A DNA stretch of 64,000 bases from Pseudaminobacter soli (ex Li et al. 2025) (lineage in GTDB: Bacteria > Pseudomonadota > Alphaproteobacteria > Rhizobiales > Rhizobiaceae): positions 62,001 to 126,000 of the forward strand of contig NZ_PXYL01000012.1 in the NCBI RefSeq assembly GCF_003012705.1, read 5' to 3'. The notes below the pieces were generated by a model. The model ran no database searches, was not told the origin of the DNA, and worked only from the letters and a program-made list of their open reading frames with translations. Shown in pieces: positions 1 through 9,253 of the stretch (its first letter is position 1; every line of letters starts with the position of its first letter). The position numbers and the translations under genes are program-made.

Positions 1-127
1 TGGTCAGCGTCCGCACCATCGGCTCCTGGCCGATCAGCGCGTTGAAATCGGTGGGGCGGTATTTGCGCGCTAGCACGCGGTAGGCGCCGGCGGCCTTCGT
101 CTGCTGGTCGTTTCCGGCGTCGCTCAT
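1..127 (-). CDS. dnaX: DNA polymerase III gamma/tau subunit, N-terminal fragment (partial)
   Basis: Only the first 42 codons lie in the window; the gene runs off the left edge. The minus-strand ATG at 127 opens a protein beginning MSDAGNDQQTKAAG. It is followed by YRVLARKYRPTDFNALIGQ and EPMVRTLT, the conserved opening of the DnaX clamp-loader ATPase. DnaX loads the beta clamp onto primed DNA as part of the replisome. The ffs gene lies just upstream on the same strand, a common ffs-dnaX order in rhizobia. Identity rests on this short but very characteristic motif. Confidence 0.88.
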   Translation of the reverse strand, partial: MSDAGNDQQTKAAGAYRVLARKYRPTDFNALIGQEPMVRTLT

Positions 128-240
128 CCGCTCTTCAGGTGCTCCATGGGCCGCTTCGGGAGATCGGCCGATCCTGCAGTGTCTCCGCACAGCCAATGGC
201 CGTCAATCTGCGGTGAGCCGGGCGGACAATCGGCGAAGAG

Positions 241-346
241 GTGGGAGGCTGGAACAGTGACCCGTTCCGGGGCTCGTTAGGGCTGCTTCCTTCCGGACCT
301 GACCCGGTTGGCGAGTGGATCGTCCACCACCAACCTCCCGACCCCC
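241..346 (-). ncRNA. ffs: Signal recognition particle RNA (bacterial small SRP/4.5S type)
   Basis: Read on the minus strand, the region contains GGTCAGGTCCGGAAGGAAGC followed by AGCC, the nearly invariant SRP domain IV that binds Ffh. Flanking sequence GGGAGGTTGG near the 5' end pairs with CCAGCCTCCC near the 3' end, giving the expected long hairpin of about 100 nt. The RNA partners with Ffh and FtsY for co-translational membrane targeting. The ends are set from the base-paired closing stem and could shift by a few bases. Confidence 0.93.
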
Positions 347-488
347 ATATCGGCAATTGTGCAATCAAATGCAAGAGCCATGAGCAGAGCAATGAATTAG
401 AACCGAAACAATCATTCTCCCGCATGATTCGCTTGCAGGCCGCCGGTCCGCACTCTAGCTTTTCATTAAAAGAAGAAGGGAAACGCCG

Positions 489-911
489 ATGGTGCCTGGC
501 CTCAAGGCCGGATTCGAGCTCGACGCCAAGCTGGAGGCCGACAGCGAGCCTCTGATGTGGCTCGGTCTCTGCGAATTGCGGATCATGAACGACAAGCGCT
601 GGCCATGGCTGCTTCTGGTGCCGCAGCGGCCGGGTGTGGAGGAAATCCACGACATGACGCCCCTCGACCAGGCGATGCTGACCTTCGAATGCAACACGGT
701 GGCGCAGGCGCTGAAGCATGCGACCGGCTGCACCAAGATCAACACCGGCGCGCTGGGCAACATCGTGCGCCAGCTGCACGTCCACGTCATCGCCCGCAAC
801 GAGGGCGATCCGGGCTGGCCTGGTCCGGTCTGGGGTCACGGCATGCGCGAGCCCTATGCGCGGCCCGACCTGCACGGCTTCTGCGAAAAACTCCGCTCTG
901 CGCTGCGATAG
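489..911 (+). CDS. HIT family protein (nucleotide-binding histidine triad)
   Basis: The 140-residue protein has QLHVHVIAR at about residues 95-103, which is the histidine-triad loop. H97 and H99 are present, but the third triad position is Ile rather than His, as in some HIT subfamilies. The conserved GDPGWPGPVWG follows. HIT proteins are cytosolic nucleotide hydrolases or transferases; the substrate here is unknown. An AAGGGAAA ribosome-binding site lies a few bases before the ATG. The gene sits only 4 bases ahead of nudC, so the two are probably co-transcribed, which would fit a shared role in nucleotide clean-up. Confidence 0.85.
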   Translation: MVPGLKAGFELDAKLEADSEPLMWLGLCELRIMNDKRWPWLLLVPQRPGVEEIHDMTPLDQAMLTFECNTVAQALKHATGCTKINTGALGNIVRQLHVHVIARNEGDPGWPGPVWGHGMREPYARPDLHGFCEKLRSALR

Positions 912-915
912 CCCC

Positions 916-1881
916 ATGCTCGATTCAGCCGATCTTCGGACGACGTTTCGCCTGTTCGGTGCGCCTGAGCGCGAAGCCAGCCAGTTCGTCGGCTTCGCCG
1001 GCAACAGCATCGACCGCCAGGCCGAGAATCGCGACGACCGCTCCATCGGCAAGGCGCTGGCGAATCCGAATGCGCGCCTTCTGCTGATGCGCGACGGGCG
1101 GCTGCACATGAAGCTCGCCGACGGGGCTTTTGACGCCTATTTCAGCCTCACCGAAGCCGACACGCTCGGCGCGCGCCTGGACCAGATAGTGCTTCTCGGC
1201 TTTACCGAATCGGGGCCGGTGCTGGCAGCACCTGCCGGGCTGGCGGCCGAACGGCTGCCCGAAACGATCAAGGCCATCGACTACCGCTCGATCTATGTGC
1301 AGGGCCTCATCGATCCGGCAGCACTCGGCGCCATGGCGCAGGGCGCCTCGCTGCTTGCCTGGCACGCTTCGCACCGCTTCTGTGGCCGCTGCGGCCACAA
1401 CACCGAAAGCCGGCTCGGCGGCTACAAGCGCGTCTGCCTCAACTGCAATGCCGAGCATTTTCCGCGCACCGACCCGGTGGCGATCATGCTGACGGTCACG
1501 CCCTACAAATGCCTGCTCGGCCGCGGGCGGCATTTTGCGCCCGGCATGTATTCGGCGCTGGCCGGCTTCATCGAGCCCGGCGAGACCATCGAGGCGGCGG
1601 TGCGGCGCGAAACCTTCGAGGAGGCCGGCATCCGGCTCGGCCGCGTCATCTATCACGCCAGCCAGCCCTGGCCCTTCCCGCACACGCTGATGATCGGCTG
1701 CTTCGGCGAGGCGCTGACCGAAGAGATCCATGCCGATTTCAACGAGCTGGAAGACTGCCGCTGGTTCCTGCCGGACGAGGTGCGCGCCATGCTGGCCGGC
1801 ACCCACCCCGACGGACTTGGCGTGCCGCCTCCCGGCGCCATCGCCCACCATCTGATCCGGGAATGGGCCGATACGGCCTGA
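916..1881 (+). CDS. nudC: NAD(+) diphosphatase NudC (Nudix hydrolase)
   Basis: This 321-residue protein hydrolyses NAD(H) to NMN(H) and AMP, and NudC enzymes can also remove NAD caps from RNA. A four-cysteine zinc ribbon is visible (FCGRCG at about 155-160 and CLNC at 174-177). It is followed by the Nudix box GFIEPGETIEAAVRRETFEE ending in AGI (about 217-239) and the NudC-specific SQPWPFP motif just after it. The ATG at 916 was chosen because it follows the HIT stop codon by 4 bases and gives the usual family length. An upstream in-frame extension would run through the HIT gene. Confidence 0.95.
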   Translation: MLDSADLRTTFRLFGAPEREASQFVGFAGNSIDRQAENRDDRSIGKALANPNARLLLMRDGRLHMKLADGAFDAYFSLTEADTLGARLDQIVLLGFTESGPVLAAPAGLAAERLPETIKAIDYRSIYVQGLIDPAALGAMAQGASLLAWHASHRFCGRCGHNTESRLGGYKRVCLNCNAEHFPRTDPVAIMLTVTPYKCLLGRGRHFAPGMYSALAGFIEPGETIEAAVRRETFEEAGIRLGRVIYHASQPWPFPHTLMIGCFGEALTEEIHADFNELEDCRWFLPDEVRAMLAGTHPDGLGVPPPGAIAHHLIREWADTA

Positions 1882-1942
1882 TTGCCTGACCAAAGTCAGA
1901 TATCTCTTGCCAGTCGCGTATTACCTGACTAAAGTCAGGTAA
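1882..1942 (+). promoter_or_regulatory. Double palindromic operator and probable leaderless promoter of the MarR-GNAT gene
   Basis: A perfect inverted repeat occupies 1921-1942, with 10-bp arms TTACCTGACT and AGTCAGGTAA around a central AA. A second, imperfect copy (18 of 22 positions agree) occupies 1882-1903, 39 bp upstream. Between and over them a sigma70-like pair is visible: TTGCCA at 1907-1912, then 17 bp, then TAAAGT at 1930-1935. This places the transcription start at about the ATG. The perfect copy covers the -10 element and its last base is the A of the start codon. Autorepression by the downstream MarR domain is inferred. Confidence 0.7.
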
Positions 1943-2823
1943 TGGACAACTCGCGCATCACCCAGATCCGCAGTTTCAACCGCGCCGTCACCCGCAGGAT
2001 CGGCGCGCTGGAGGAAAGCTATCTCAGTCGCGGCCGCCCGCTCGGTGAGGCGCGGCTGTTGTTCGAGATCGGTCCGGAAGGTGCTGCGCTCGGCGCGCTC
2101 CGTTCAAAACTCGGGCTCGATTCGGGCTATCTCAGCCGCATCCTGCGCTCACTAGAGGCACAGGGGCTCGTCTCGGTCGACAAGCTCGACGGTGACGCTC
2201 GCAGCCGCTACGCCACGCTGACCGACAAGGGCCGCGTGGAACACGCCGCCTATGACGCCCTGTCGGACGAACTGGCAAATTCCATTCTCGAACCGCTTTC
2301 GGAAACCGGGCGCGACCGGCTCGTCGCCGCGATGGCGGATGTCGAGCGCCTGCTGGGGGCGGCCTCGATCACGCTCGATGAGGAACCAGCGGACAGCGCG
2401 GAAGCGCGGCAATGCCTGGCGCGCTACTTCGATGAGCTCGCGCAGCGTTTCGAGGAAGGTTTCGACCAAGGCAAGGGAAACACGACCACCGAGGACGAGT
2501 TCATCCCGCCTCGCGGCACGTTCGTGATCGCGCGGCTCGACGGAATCCCCGTCGGTTGCGCGGCCCTGCGCATGATGGATGCCACGACCGCCGAGATAAA
2601 GCGCATGTGGGTCTCGCCGTCCGCGCGCGGGCTCGGCGTCGCCAGCCGCATGCTGCGCAGGCTCGAAGCCATCGCCCGCGATTTCGGCGCCGAAACGGTA
2701 TGCCTCGACACCAACCGCGCGCTCAAGGAGGCGCAGTCGCTCTACCGCCGCGAGGGCTACACCGAAATCGAGCGCTTCAACGACAATCCCTACGCCGACC
2801 ACTGGTTCTCGAAGCGCCTGTAG
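1942..2823 (+). CDS. Bifunctional MarR-type HTH regulator / GNAT N-acetyltransferase
   Basis: The 293-residue protein joins an N-terminal MarR winged helix (about residues 1-140, with LRSKLGLDSGYLSRILRSLE as the recognition region) to a C-terminal GNAT domain (about 150-293). The acetyl-CoA loop is visible in MWVSPSARGLGVASRML. Such fusions are a known family of regulator-enzymes, but the small-molecule or protein substrate is unknown. No Shine-Dalgarno sequence precedes the ATG. Instead a palindromic operator runs right up to the start codon, which suggests a leaderless, self-regulated transcript. The gene ends tail to tail with pheA, 45 bp away. Confidence 0.88.
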   Translation: MDNSRITQIRSFNRAVTRRIGALEESYLSRGRPLGEARLLFEIGPEGAALGALRSKLGLDSGYLSRILRSLEAQGLVSVDKLDGDARSRYATLTDKGRVEHAAYDALSDELANSILEPLSETGRDRLVAAMADVERLLGAASITLDEEPADSAEARQCLARYFDELAQRFEEGFDQGKGNTTTEDEFIPPRGTFVIARLDGIPVGCAALRMMDATTAEIKRMWVSPSARGLGVASRMLRRLEAIARDFGAETVCLDTNRALKEAQSLYRREGYTEIERFNDNPYADHWFSKRL

Positions 2824-2868
2824 GCGCTTCGATCAGGTCTGAGAGAGGCCCGGCAGGGCCATCTGCCT

Positions 2869-3729
2869 TCAGGCGTCGGCGTCCTGCGTGGCGCGGAACT
2901 CGTTGGCCGGGTAGACGCCGAGGATGCGCACTTCGCGCGAGAAAAAGCGCAGCTCTTCGAGCGCGTTCTTTACGCTCTGGTCGTCCGGATGGCCTTCGAC
3001 ATCGGCATAAAACTGCGTCGCGGTGAAGGCGCCGAGCTGGTAGCTCTCCAGCTTGGTCATGTTCACGCCGTTGGTGGCAAAGCCGCCCATGGCCTTGTAG
3101 AGCGCTGCCGGCACGTTCCGCACGCGGAAGACGAAGGTGGTGACCATCGGCACGCCCTGCTGGCGCTCGGCCCACTGCTTGGTCTTGGACAGCACCACGA
3201 AACGGGTGACGTTGTTGTCGGTGTCCTCGACATTCTCTTCCAGCATGTCGAGCCCGTAGAGATCGGCCGCAAGCCGCGGCGCAAGGGCGGCCATAGAGCG
3301 ATTCTGCGTCTCGGACACCAGCTTGGCGGCGCCCGCCGTGTCGCCCGCCACCACCGGCTTCCAGCCGTTCTTGCGGATATATTTGCGGCACTGGCCCAGC
3401 GCGTGGATGTGGCTGTGCACCGTCTTGATCTCCGAGCGCTGCACGCCCGGCAGCACCATCAGCTGGAAATGGATCGGCAGGAAATACTCTCCGACGATGT
3501 GCAGCTTCGATTCGGGCAGCAGGTGATGGATGTCGGCGACGCGGCCGGCGATCGTGTTCTCGATCGGGATCATGGCGAGATCGGCCTTGCCGGTCTCCAC
3601 CGCATTGAACGCATCCTCAAAGGTCGGGCACGGCAACGGCTCCATGGTCGGATAGACGTTGCGGCAGGCGGTGTCGGAGTTCGCACCCGGCTCGCCCTGG
3701 AAGGAAATGCGGTTGGTCTTCTCAGCCAT
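2869..3729 (-). CDS. pheA: Prephenate dehydratase (monofunctional)
   Basis: The 286-residue enzyme converts prephenate to phenylpyruvate in phenylalanine synthesis. The start FQGEPGANSD matches the periplasmic-binding-like PDT fold, and NNVTRFVVL carries the conserved TRF catalytic motif. The C-terminal part (about 195-280) is an ACT domain for phenylalanine feedback, with LESYQLGAF in place of the classical ESRP motif. There is no chorismate mutase domain. The ATG lies 2 bp after the kdsB stop codon, so kdsB-pheA form one transcription unit. Confidence 0.95.
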   Translation of the reverse strand: MAEKTNRISFQGEPGANSDTACRNVYPTMEPLPCPTFEDAFNAVETGKADLAMIPIENTIAGRVADIHHLLPESKLHIVGEYFLPIHFQLMVLPGVQRSEIKTVHSHIHALGQCRKYIRKNGWKPVVAGDTAGAAKLVSETQNRSMAALAPRLAADLYGLDMLEENVEDTDNNVTRFVVLSKTKQWAERQQGVPMVTTFVFRVRNVPAALYKAMGGFATNGVNMTKLESYQLGAFTATQFYADVEGHPDDQSVKNALEELRFFSREVRILGVYPANEFRATQDADA

Positions 3730-3731
3730 GA

Positions 3732-4472
3732 TCAGGCCCTGTCTTGCTTGGAAAGAATTTCGCGGGCGCGCTCCAGATCCTCCGCCGTGTCGACGCCGAG
3801 CGGCACGGTCGCGACGATTTCGGCGTCGATGCGCATGCCCGCTTCAAGGGCGCGCAGCTGCTCCAGCTTTTCGCGCTTTTCGAGCGGCGAGGGCTTGAGC
3901 TTGACGAAGCGCTCAAGTGCGGCGCGGCGATAGGCGTAGAGCCCGATGTGATGGAACAGCGGCCCCTCGCCCCACGGCGCGGTGGCGCGGGTAAAGTAAA
4001 GCGCGCGCAGCCGGCTTTCCGAGCGCGGCGAGCCGACGATCTTCACCACGTTGGGATTGGTCTTTTCTTCCTCGCGCGCGATCTCGACGCCGAGAGTTGC
4101 GATATCGACAGCCGGGTCCTCGAAGGGCCTAAGCGCCGCCGCGATGGTTTCGGGATCGATGGTCGGCAGGTCGCCCTGCACATTGATGATGGTTTCGACG
4201 TCGCCTTTCGGGTCGAGCGCGGTCAGCGCCTCGAAGATGCGGTCCGAACCCGATTCGTGGTCGGCCCGCGTCATCACCGCCTCATGGCCATGGGCGCGCA
4301 CCGCCTCGGCAATCTCGGCTGCGTCGGTGGCCACCACCACGCGGCCGAGCCCGCTCTTCTGCGCGCGGTCGGCGACATGCACGATCATGGGACGGCCGCA
4401 AATGTCGGCCAGCGGCTTGCCTGGCAGACGCGTGGCGCGCAGGCGCGCGGGAATCAGGATGAGCTGCGACAT
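3732..4472 (-). CDS. kdsB: 3-deoxy-manno-octulosonate cytidylyltransferase
   Basis: The 246-residue enzyme activates Kdo with CTP to CMP-Kdo for the lipopolysaccharide inner core. The opening [20 protein letters not shown] is the nucleotide-binding signature of the CMP-Kdo synthetase family. [12 protein letters not shown] carries the metal-binding Asp. The ATG at 4472 ([10 protein letters not shown]) fits the family start; the reading frame stays open 15 codons further upstream, but those codons look non-coding. The gene is followed almost directly by pheA. Confidence 0.96.
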   Translation of the reverse strand: MSQLILIPARLRATRLPGKPLADICGRPMIVHVADRAQKSGLGRVVVATDAAEIAEAVRAHGHEAVMTRADHESGSDRIFEALTALDPKGDVETIINVQGDLPTIDPETIAAALRPFEDPAVDIATLGVEIAREEEKTNPNVVKIVGSPRSESRLRALYFTRATAPWGEGPLFHHIGLYAYRRAALERFVKLKPSPLEKREKLEQLRALEAGMRIDAEIVATVPLGVDTAEDLERAREILSKQDRA

Positions 4473-4675
4473 GGGAGTTTCACAAGGTCCGAAAAAAGCA
4501 ACGGTGGAAAGTGGCAAAACGTCTCACTGGGTGCGTCCTTATAGGTGTTGCAACGGGCGAGCAAAAGACCTAGTTTCCGCCGAATTCTGCCGGCCCCCGG
4601 TCGGCAAAGGGATAATGCTATCGGCCGTGCGGGAAGAGGGTTTCCAAAACCGGCCGATCAAGGAGCCAGGGGCGA

Positions 4676-5314
4676 ATGGACTCATTCGAATTTAACAAGA
4701 TTCTCGGCGGACTGTTGGGCACCGTCTTCGTGCTCTACTCCATTTCGCTGATTTCTGACGGCATCTTCGCTTCGCCGGCTCCGGAAAAGCCGGGTTTCAC
4801 GATCGCTGCGGCGGAAGCCGAAGCGCCGGCCGCCGGCGGCGCCCCTGCCGAGCAGGCCAAGCCGATCGCCGAGCTGCTCGCGCATGCCGATGCGAAGGCT
4901 GGCGAAGGCGTCTTCAAGAAGTGCCAGGCTTGCCATTCCGGCGAAAAGGGCGGCCCGAACAAGGTCGGTCCGGATCTGTGGGACGTTGTCGACCGTCCGG
5001 TCGCCGAGCATGAAGGCTTCTCCTATTCGGCCGGCATGAAGGAATTCTCGCAGAACGGTGGCACCCACTGGACCTTCGACAACCTCAACCACTTCCTCAC
5101 CTCGCCCAAGGGCTTCGTGAAGGGTACGGCGATGGGCTTCGCCGGCATCAAGAACGACGAGGAACGCGCCAACCTGATCGCCTATCTGCGCACGCTGTCG
5201 GATAGCCCGAAGCCGCTGCCTGAGGCAGGTGCTGCTCCCGCGGCCCCGGCAGAAGGCGCGGCTGCTCCGGCCGCTCCCGCCGAGGGCAACGCCCAGCCGG
5301 CGCCGGCGCAGTAA
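4676..5314 (+). CDS. cycM: Membrane-anchored cytochrome c (CycM-like)
   Basis: The 212-residue protein has an uncleaved N-terminal anchor (about residues 8-31, [20 protein letters not shown]). A single class I cytochrome c domain follows, with heme motif CQACH (C83, C86, H87) and a likely axial Met at 153 in GTAMGFAGI. The last 30 residues are an Ala/Pro repeat tail. Homologues in rhizobia carry electrons from the bc1 complex to terminal oxidases on the periplasmic face of the membrane. The gene is a single unit, divergent from kdsB, and ends at a strong terminator. Confidence 0.9.
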   Translation: MDSFEFNKILGGLLGTVFVLYSISLISDGIFASPAPEKPGFTIAAAEAEAPAAGGAPAEQAKPIAELLAHADAKAGEGVFKKCQACHSGEKGGPNKVGPDLWDVVDRPVAEHEGFSYSAGMKEFSQNGGTHWTFDNLNHFLTSPKGFVKGTAMGFAGIKNDEERANLIAYLRTLSDSPKPLPEAGAAPAAPAEGAAAPAAPAEGNAQPAPAQ

Positions 5315-5339
5315 CGAAATAATTCATCGTATGACCATG

Positions 5340-5367
5340 AAAAAGCCGGGTTCAGCCCGGCTTTTTT
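5340..5367 (+). terminator. Rho-independent terminator of the cytochrome c gene
   Basis: A hairpin with arms AAAAAGCCGGG and CCCGGCTTTTTT sits 25 bp after the cytochrome stop codon. The run of T on the plus strand fits intrinsic termination, and the A run on the other side makes it potentially bidirectional. Confidence 0.92.
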
Positions 5368-5476
5368 ATTAGGATTTCCGCTAGGGCTGGCGGATAGTCG
5401 CGACCGGGCGGGTTTCCGAACCCGCATCGGGCGTTAGATTGGGCAACAAATCGGACAACAAATTGCGAGGTCGAAG

Positions 5477-7357
5477 ATGCGTGCAGGGCTGACGCAAATG
5501 ATCGGCAAACTCGGCCTTGTGCCGGCCATCCTTGCGGCAAGTCTGTTCACTGCGTCGGCCGACGAATGGCGCACCTCGTCCACGCTCGGCGCCGAATCGA
5601 AATACGGCAAGGATTTCAAGCAGTACGACTACGTCAATCCGAACGCGCCCAAGGGCGGCACGCTGAATTCGGTCGCCACCGGCACCTATGACAGCTTCAA
5701 TCCCTATATCGTGCAGGGCGCGCCGGCTGCGGGTTTTGGCGAATTCGGCGGCGGCCTGCTCTACGAGACGCTGATGGAACAGTCGCTCGACGAGCCGAGC
5801 GTCAGCCATCCTATGATCGCGGAGGCCTTCAAGTTTCCCGACGACTTCTCCTCGGCGACTTATCGCCTCGACCCGCGCGCCAAATGGCATGACGGCACGC
5901 CGATCACCGTCGACGACGTCATCTGGTCGTTCAACACGCTGAAGGCCAACAGCCCGCGCTACAACCGCTACTACGCCAATGTCACCGAGGCGGTGGCCGT
6001 GGGCGACCGCGAAGTCGAGTTCCGCTTCGACCAGAAGGGTAACCGCGAACTGCCCAAGATCATGGGCGACCTCGTCGTGCTGCCCAAGCACTGGTGGGAA
6101 GGCACCGACAAGAACGGCAAGAAGCGCGACATCACCCGGCCCACGCTGGAGGCCCCGCTGGGCTCGGGCGCCTACAGAATCGAGAGCTTCAGGCCGGGTT
6201 CGGAAATCATCTGGGCGCGCGTGCCCGACCACTGGTCGGCCAATCTCGGCGTCAATGTCGGCCGCAACAATTTCGACCGCAGGCGCTACACCTATATCAC
6301 GGACGACAACGCCGCCTGGCAGGCCTTCACCAAGGGCGGATACCAGGACATACGGCCGGAAAACAGCTCGCGGCGCTGGATGACGGAGTACAACTTCCCC
6401 GCCATCAAGGCCGGCGACGTGCTGAAGAAGGAATTCCCCAGCACCGCCAGCACCTTCATGCAGGGCTTTGCGCTCAATTTGCGCCGGCCGCAGTTCCAGG
6501 ACCGTCGCGTGCGCGAGGCGCTGACGCTGGCCTTCGACTTCGAATCGATGAACCGCACGGTGTTCTTCGGACAGAACACCCGCACCAGCAGCTTCTTCGT
6601 GGGAAGCGATCTCGCATCAAGCGGGCTGCCCAAGGGCAAGGAACTCGAGATCCTCGAGGCCTACAAGGACAAGCTGCCGCCGGAACTGTTCACGCAGGAA
6701 TTCAAGTTGCCGGTCTACGACAACCCGCAATCCGAACGGCAATATCTGCGCCAGGCGGTCGGCCTGTTTGCCGAAGCCGGCTGGAAGATCGCCAACGGCA
6801 AGATGGTCAACGACAAGGGCGAGCAGTTCAAGATCGAGTTCCTCGGCAGCGGCCCGACCGACGAAGTGATCACCTCTTCCTTCATCAACACGCTGCGCAA
6901 GATCGGCATCGATGCCTCGCTGCGGGTCATCGACACCGCGCAGTACATCAACCGGCTCAACAATTTCGACTTCGACGCGGCGACCACGATCCTCAACCAG
7001 TCCAACTCGCCCGGCAATGAGCAGCGGGACTTCTGGAGCTCCAAGGCCGCCGACACGCCCGGCTCGCGCAACCTGATGGGCATCAAGAGCCCGGTCGTCG
7101 ACGCGCTGGTCGACCGCATCATCTACGCCACCGACCGCGACGACCTGGTGGCCGCCACCCACGCGCTCGACCGCGTGCTGTTGTGGAACTACTACGTCAT
7201 CCCGCAGTGGCACCGCGGCAAGCAGTGGATCGCCTACTGGAACAAGTTCGGCATGCCCGAGAAGCAGCCGGCATACATCGGCGCCGATACCGACTCCTGG
7301 TGGATCGATCCCGAGAAGGAAAAGGCTCTGGCCGCGAAGTACAGAGGCAGCGATTGA
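5477..7357 (+). CDS. Peptide/oligopeptide ABC transporter substrate-binding protein (YejA-like, copy 1)
   Basis: The 626-residue protein belongs to the family 5 extracellular solute-binding proteins. It has a Sec-type signal peptide (about residues 1-28, with cleavage near TASA-DEW), then YDYVNPNAPKGGTLNSVATG and WHDGTPITVDDVIWSFNTL, both hallmarks of the YejA/DppA fold. In enterobacteria YejABEF imports peptides including microcin C; the ligand here is inferred, not shown. It is the first gene of the yej operon, and its stop overlaps the start of the second binding protein (TGATG). Confidence 0.9.
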   Translation: MRAGLTQMIGKLGLVPAILAASLFTASADEWRTSSTLGAESKYGKDFKQYDYVNPNAPKGGTLNSVATGTYDSFNPYIVQGAPAAGFGEFGGGLLYETLMEQSLDEPSVSHPMIAEAFKFPDDFSSATYRLDPRAKWHDGTPITVDDVIWSFNTLKANSPRYNRYYANVTEAVAVGDREVEFRFDQKGNRELPKIMGDLVVLPKHWWEGTDKNGKKRDITRPTLEAPLGSGAYRIESFRPGSEIIWARVPDHWSANLGVNVGRNNFDRRRYTYITDDNAAWQAFTKGGYQDIRPENSSRRWMTEYNFPAIKAGDVLKKEFPSTASTFMQGFALNLRRPQFQDRRVREALTLAFDFESMNRTVFFGQNTRTSSFFVGSDLASSGLPKGKELEILEAYKDKLPPELFTQEFKLPVYDNPQSERQYLRQAVGLFAEAGWKIANGKMVNDKGEQFKIEFLGSGPTDEVITSSFINTLRKIGIDASLRVIDTAQYINRLNNFDFDAATTILNQSNSPGNEQRDFWSSKAADTPGSRNLMGIKSPVVDALVDRIIYATDRDDLVAATHALDRVLLWNYYVIPQWHRGKQWIAYWNKFGMPEKQPAYIGADTDSWWIDPEKEKALAAKYRGSD

Positions 7358-9222
7358 TGGGCGGCCCCCTGCTCTCCCGCCGCGACTTCCTCGCGCTAGG
7401 CTCGGCCGCGGCGCTGCTGCCGGGTGTCGCCTTCGCCGCCGCGCCGACCGGCACGAAACTGCACGGCCTTTCGGCCTTCGGCGACCTGAAATATCCGGCC
7501 GATTTCAAGCAGTTCGACTACGTCAATGCCGATGCGCCGAAGGGCGGGACCTTCATCTTCTCGCCGCCCAACTGGGTCTTCAACCAGAGCCCGCTGACCT
7601 TCAACACGCTGAACACTTTCGTGGCCAAGGGCGATGCCCCGCCGCGCATGGAAATGTGCTTCGACACGCTGATGGCGAGTGCGCTAGACGAGCCCGACGC
7701 GCTCTACGGCTTGGTTGCCGAAGGCGTGACCATCTCGGACGACCGCAACACTTTCGAGTTCTCGCTAAGATCGGAAGCCCGCTTCCACGACGGCACGCCG
7801 CTGACGGCGGAGGACGTCGCCCATTCCTTCCAGCTCTACAAGCAGGACGGCCACCCGGACCTGCTCTTGCCGCTCAGCCAGATGATCGAGGCGGTGGCGG
7901 TCGACGCGCATACCTTCCGCCTGAGCTTTTCGGGCAAGCAGTCGCCCCGCACCATCCTCAACGTCGCGGGCTTCCCCATCGCGTCGAAGGCCTATTTCGA
8001 GGCCAACCCCTTCACCAGCGTTGGCATGAAGGCGCCGCTCGGCTCCGGCCCCTACAGAGTGGGCCGCATCGTGGCGGGCCAGACCATCGAATATGACCGG
8101 GTCGAGGACTATTGGGCGCGCGACCTGCCGGTCAATCGCGGCCTCTACAATTTCGACCGCATCCGCATCGAGTTCTACCGCGACCGGCAGGCCGGCTTCG
8201 AGGCCTTCAAGAAGGGCAACGTGCTTTTCCGGCAGGAGTTTACCGCCCGCGTCTGGGTGACCGGCTACGACTTTCCCGCGCTCAAGGAAGGCAAGGTCGT
8301 CAAGCGCGAGTTCCCCGCCGAACGGCGCCCCTCGATGCAGGCCACCGCGATCAACCAGCGGCGCGAGCGTTTTCGCGACCCGCGCGTGCGCAGGGCGATG
8401 GCGCTCTGCTTCGATTTCGAATGGACGAAGCGCAACATCTTCTACAATTCCTACGAGCGCTCGCAGTCCTGTTTCGAACGCTCGGATTATCGCGCCGAAG
8501 GCAAGCCCTCGCCCGAGGAACTGGCGCTGCTCGAACCGCTGCGCGGCAAGATCCCCGACGAAGCCTTCGGCGAAGCCATCATCCAGCCCGTCTCCGACGG
8601 TTCGGGCCGGGACCGCAAGCTGCTCGGCGCGGCGGCAAAGCTGCTGGCCGAGGCCGGCTGGAAGCGCAACGGCCAGTTCGTCCAGAACGCCAAGGGCGAG
8701 CCGCTCACCGTGGAACTGCTCGTCGATGACGACGACTGGATCCGCATACACTCACCCTGGACGGAGAACATGAAGGCCATCGGCATCGACGCCTCGATCC
8801 GCGTGGTCGACTCGGCGCAGTACACGGCCCGCCAGGTCGATTTCGACTTCGACCTCATCTCCATGGCGCTGTCCTTCACGGCCACGCCGAGCCGGGACGA
8901 CATCGAAAACCTGTTCCATTCGCGCGCGGCCACGCTGCCGGGCTCGAGGAACTTCCCGGGCACCGCCGATCCGGCCATCGATGCGCTGGTGGAAGCCGCC
9001 GGAAAGGCGCAGAGCCGGCAGGAGCTGACCATCGCGCTCAGGGCGCTGGATCGGGTCTTGCGCGCGCGTCTCGACTGGATTCCAAACTGGTATCTTCCGA
9101 ATCACCGGGCGGCGTTCTGGGATATGTTCGGCTACAAGGAACCCAAACCCGACTTCGGCTTTCCGGTCGAAGCCATGTGGTGGTTCGACAAGGACAAGGC
9201 GACGGCTATTGGCAAGGCGTAG
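7357..9222 (+). CDS. Peptide/oligopeptide ABC transporter substrate-binding protein (YejA-like, copy 2, Tat-type signal)
   Basis: This 621-residue paralogue of the preceding gene shares FKQFDYVNADAPKGGTF and FHDGTPLTAEDVAHSF. Its N-terminus reads LLSRRDFLALGSAAALLPG, a good twin-arginine motif followed by a hydrophobic stretch and AFA cleavage site. It is therefore probably Tat-exported, unlike copy 1. The ATG at 7357 overlaps the previous stop codon by one base. Possible in-frame starts further upstream lie inside copy 1 and are rejected. A repeat element separates it from yejB. Confidence 0.9.
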   Translation: MGGPLLSRRDFLALGSAAALLPGVAFAAAPTGTKLHGLSAFGDLKYPADFKQFDYVNADAPKGGTFIFSPPNWVFNQSPLTFNTLNTFVAKGDAPPRMEMCFDTLMASALDEPDALYGLVAEGVTISDDRNTFEFSLRSEARFHDGTPLTAEDVAHSFQLYKQDGHPDLLLPLSQMIEAVAVDAHTFRLSFSGKQSPRTILNVAGFPIASKAYFEANPFTSVGMKAPLGSGPYRVGRIVAGQTIEYDRVEDYWARDLPVNRGLYNFDRIRIEFYRDRQAGFEAFKKGNVLFRQEFTARVWVTGYDFPALKEGKVVKREFPAERRPSMQATAINQRRERFRDPRVRRAMALCFDFEWTKRNIFYNSYERSQSCFERSDYRAEGKPSPEELALLEPLRGKIPDEAFGEAIIQPVSDGSGRDRKLLGAAAKLLAEAGWKRNGQFVQNAKGEPLTVELLVDDDDWIRIHSPWTENMKAIGIDASIRVVDSAQYTARQVDFDFDLISMALSFTATPSRDDIENLFHSRAATLPGSRNFPGTADPAIDALVEAAGKAQSRQELTIALRALDRVLRARLDWIPNWYLPNHRAAFWDMFGYKEPKPDFGFPVEAMWWFDKDKATAIGKA

Positions 9223-9253
9223 ATTTGTAGCTTCGGGAAGGGACAGCGCTCTA

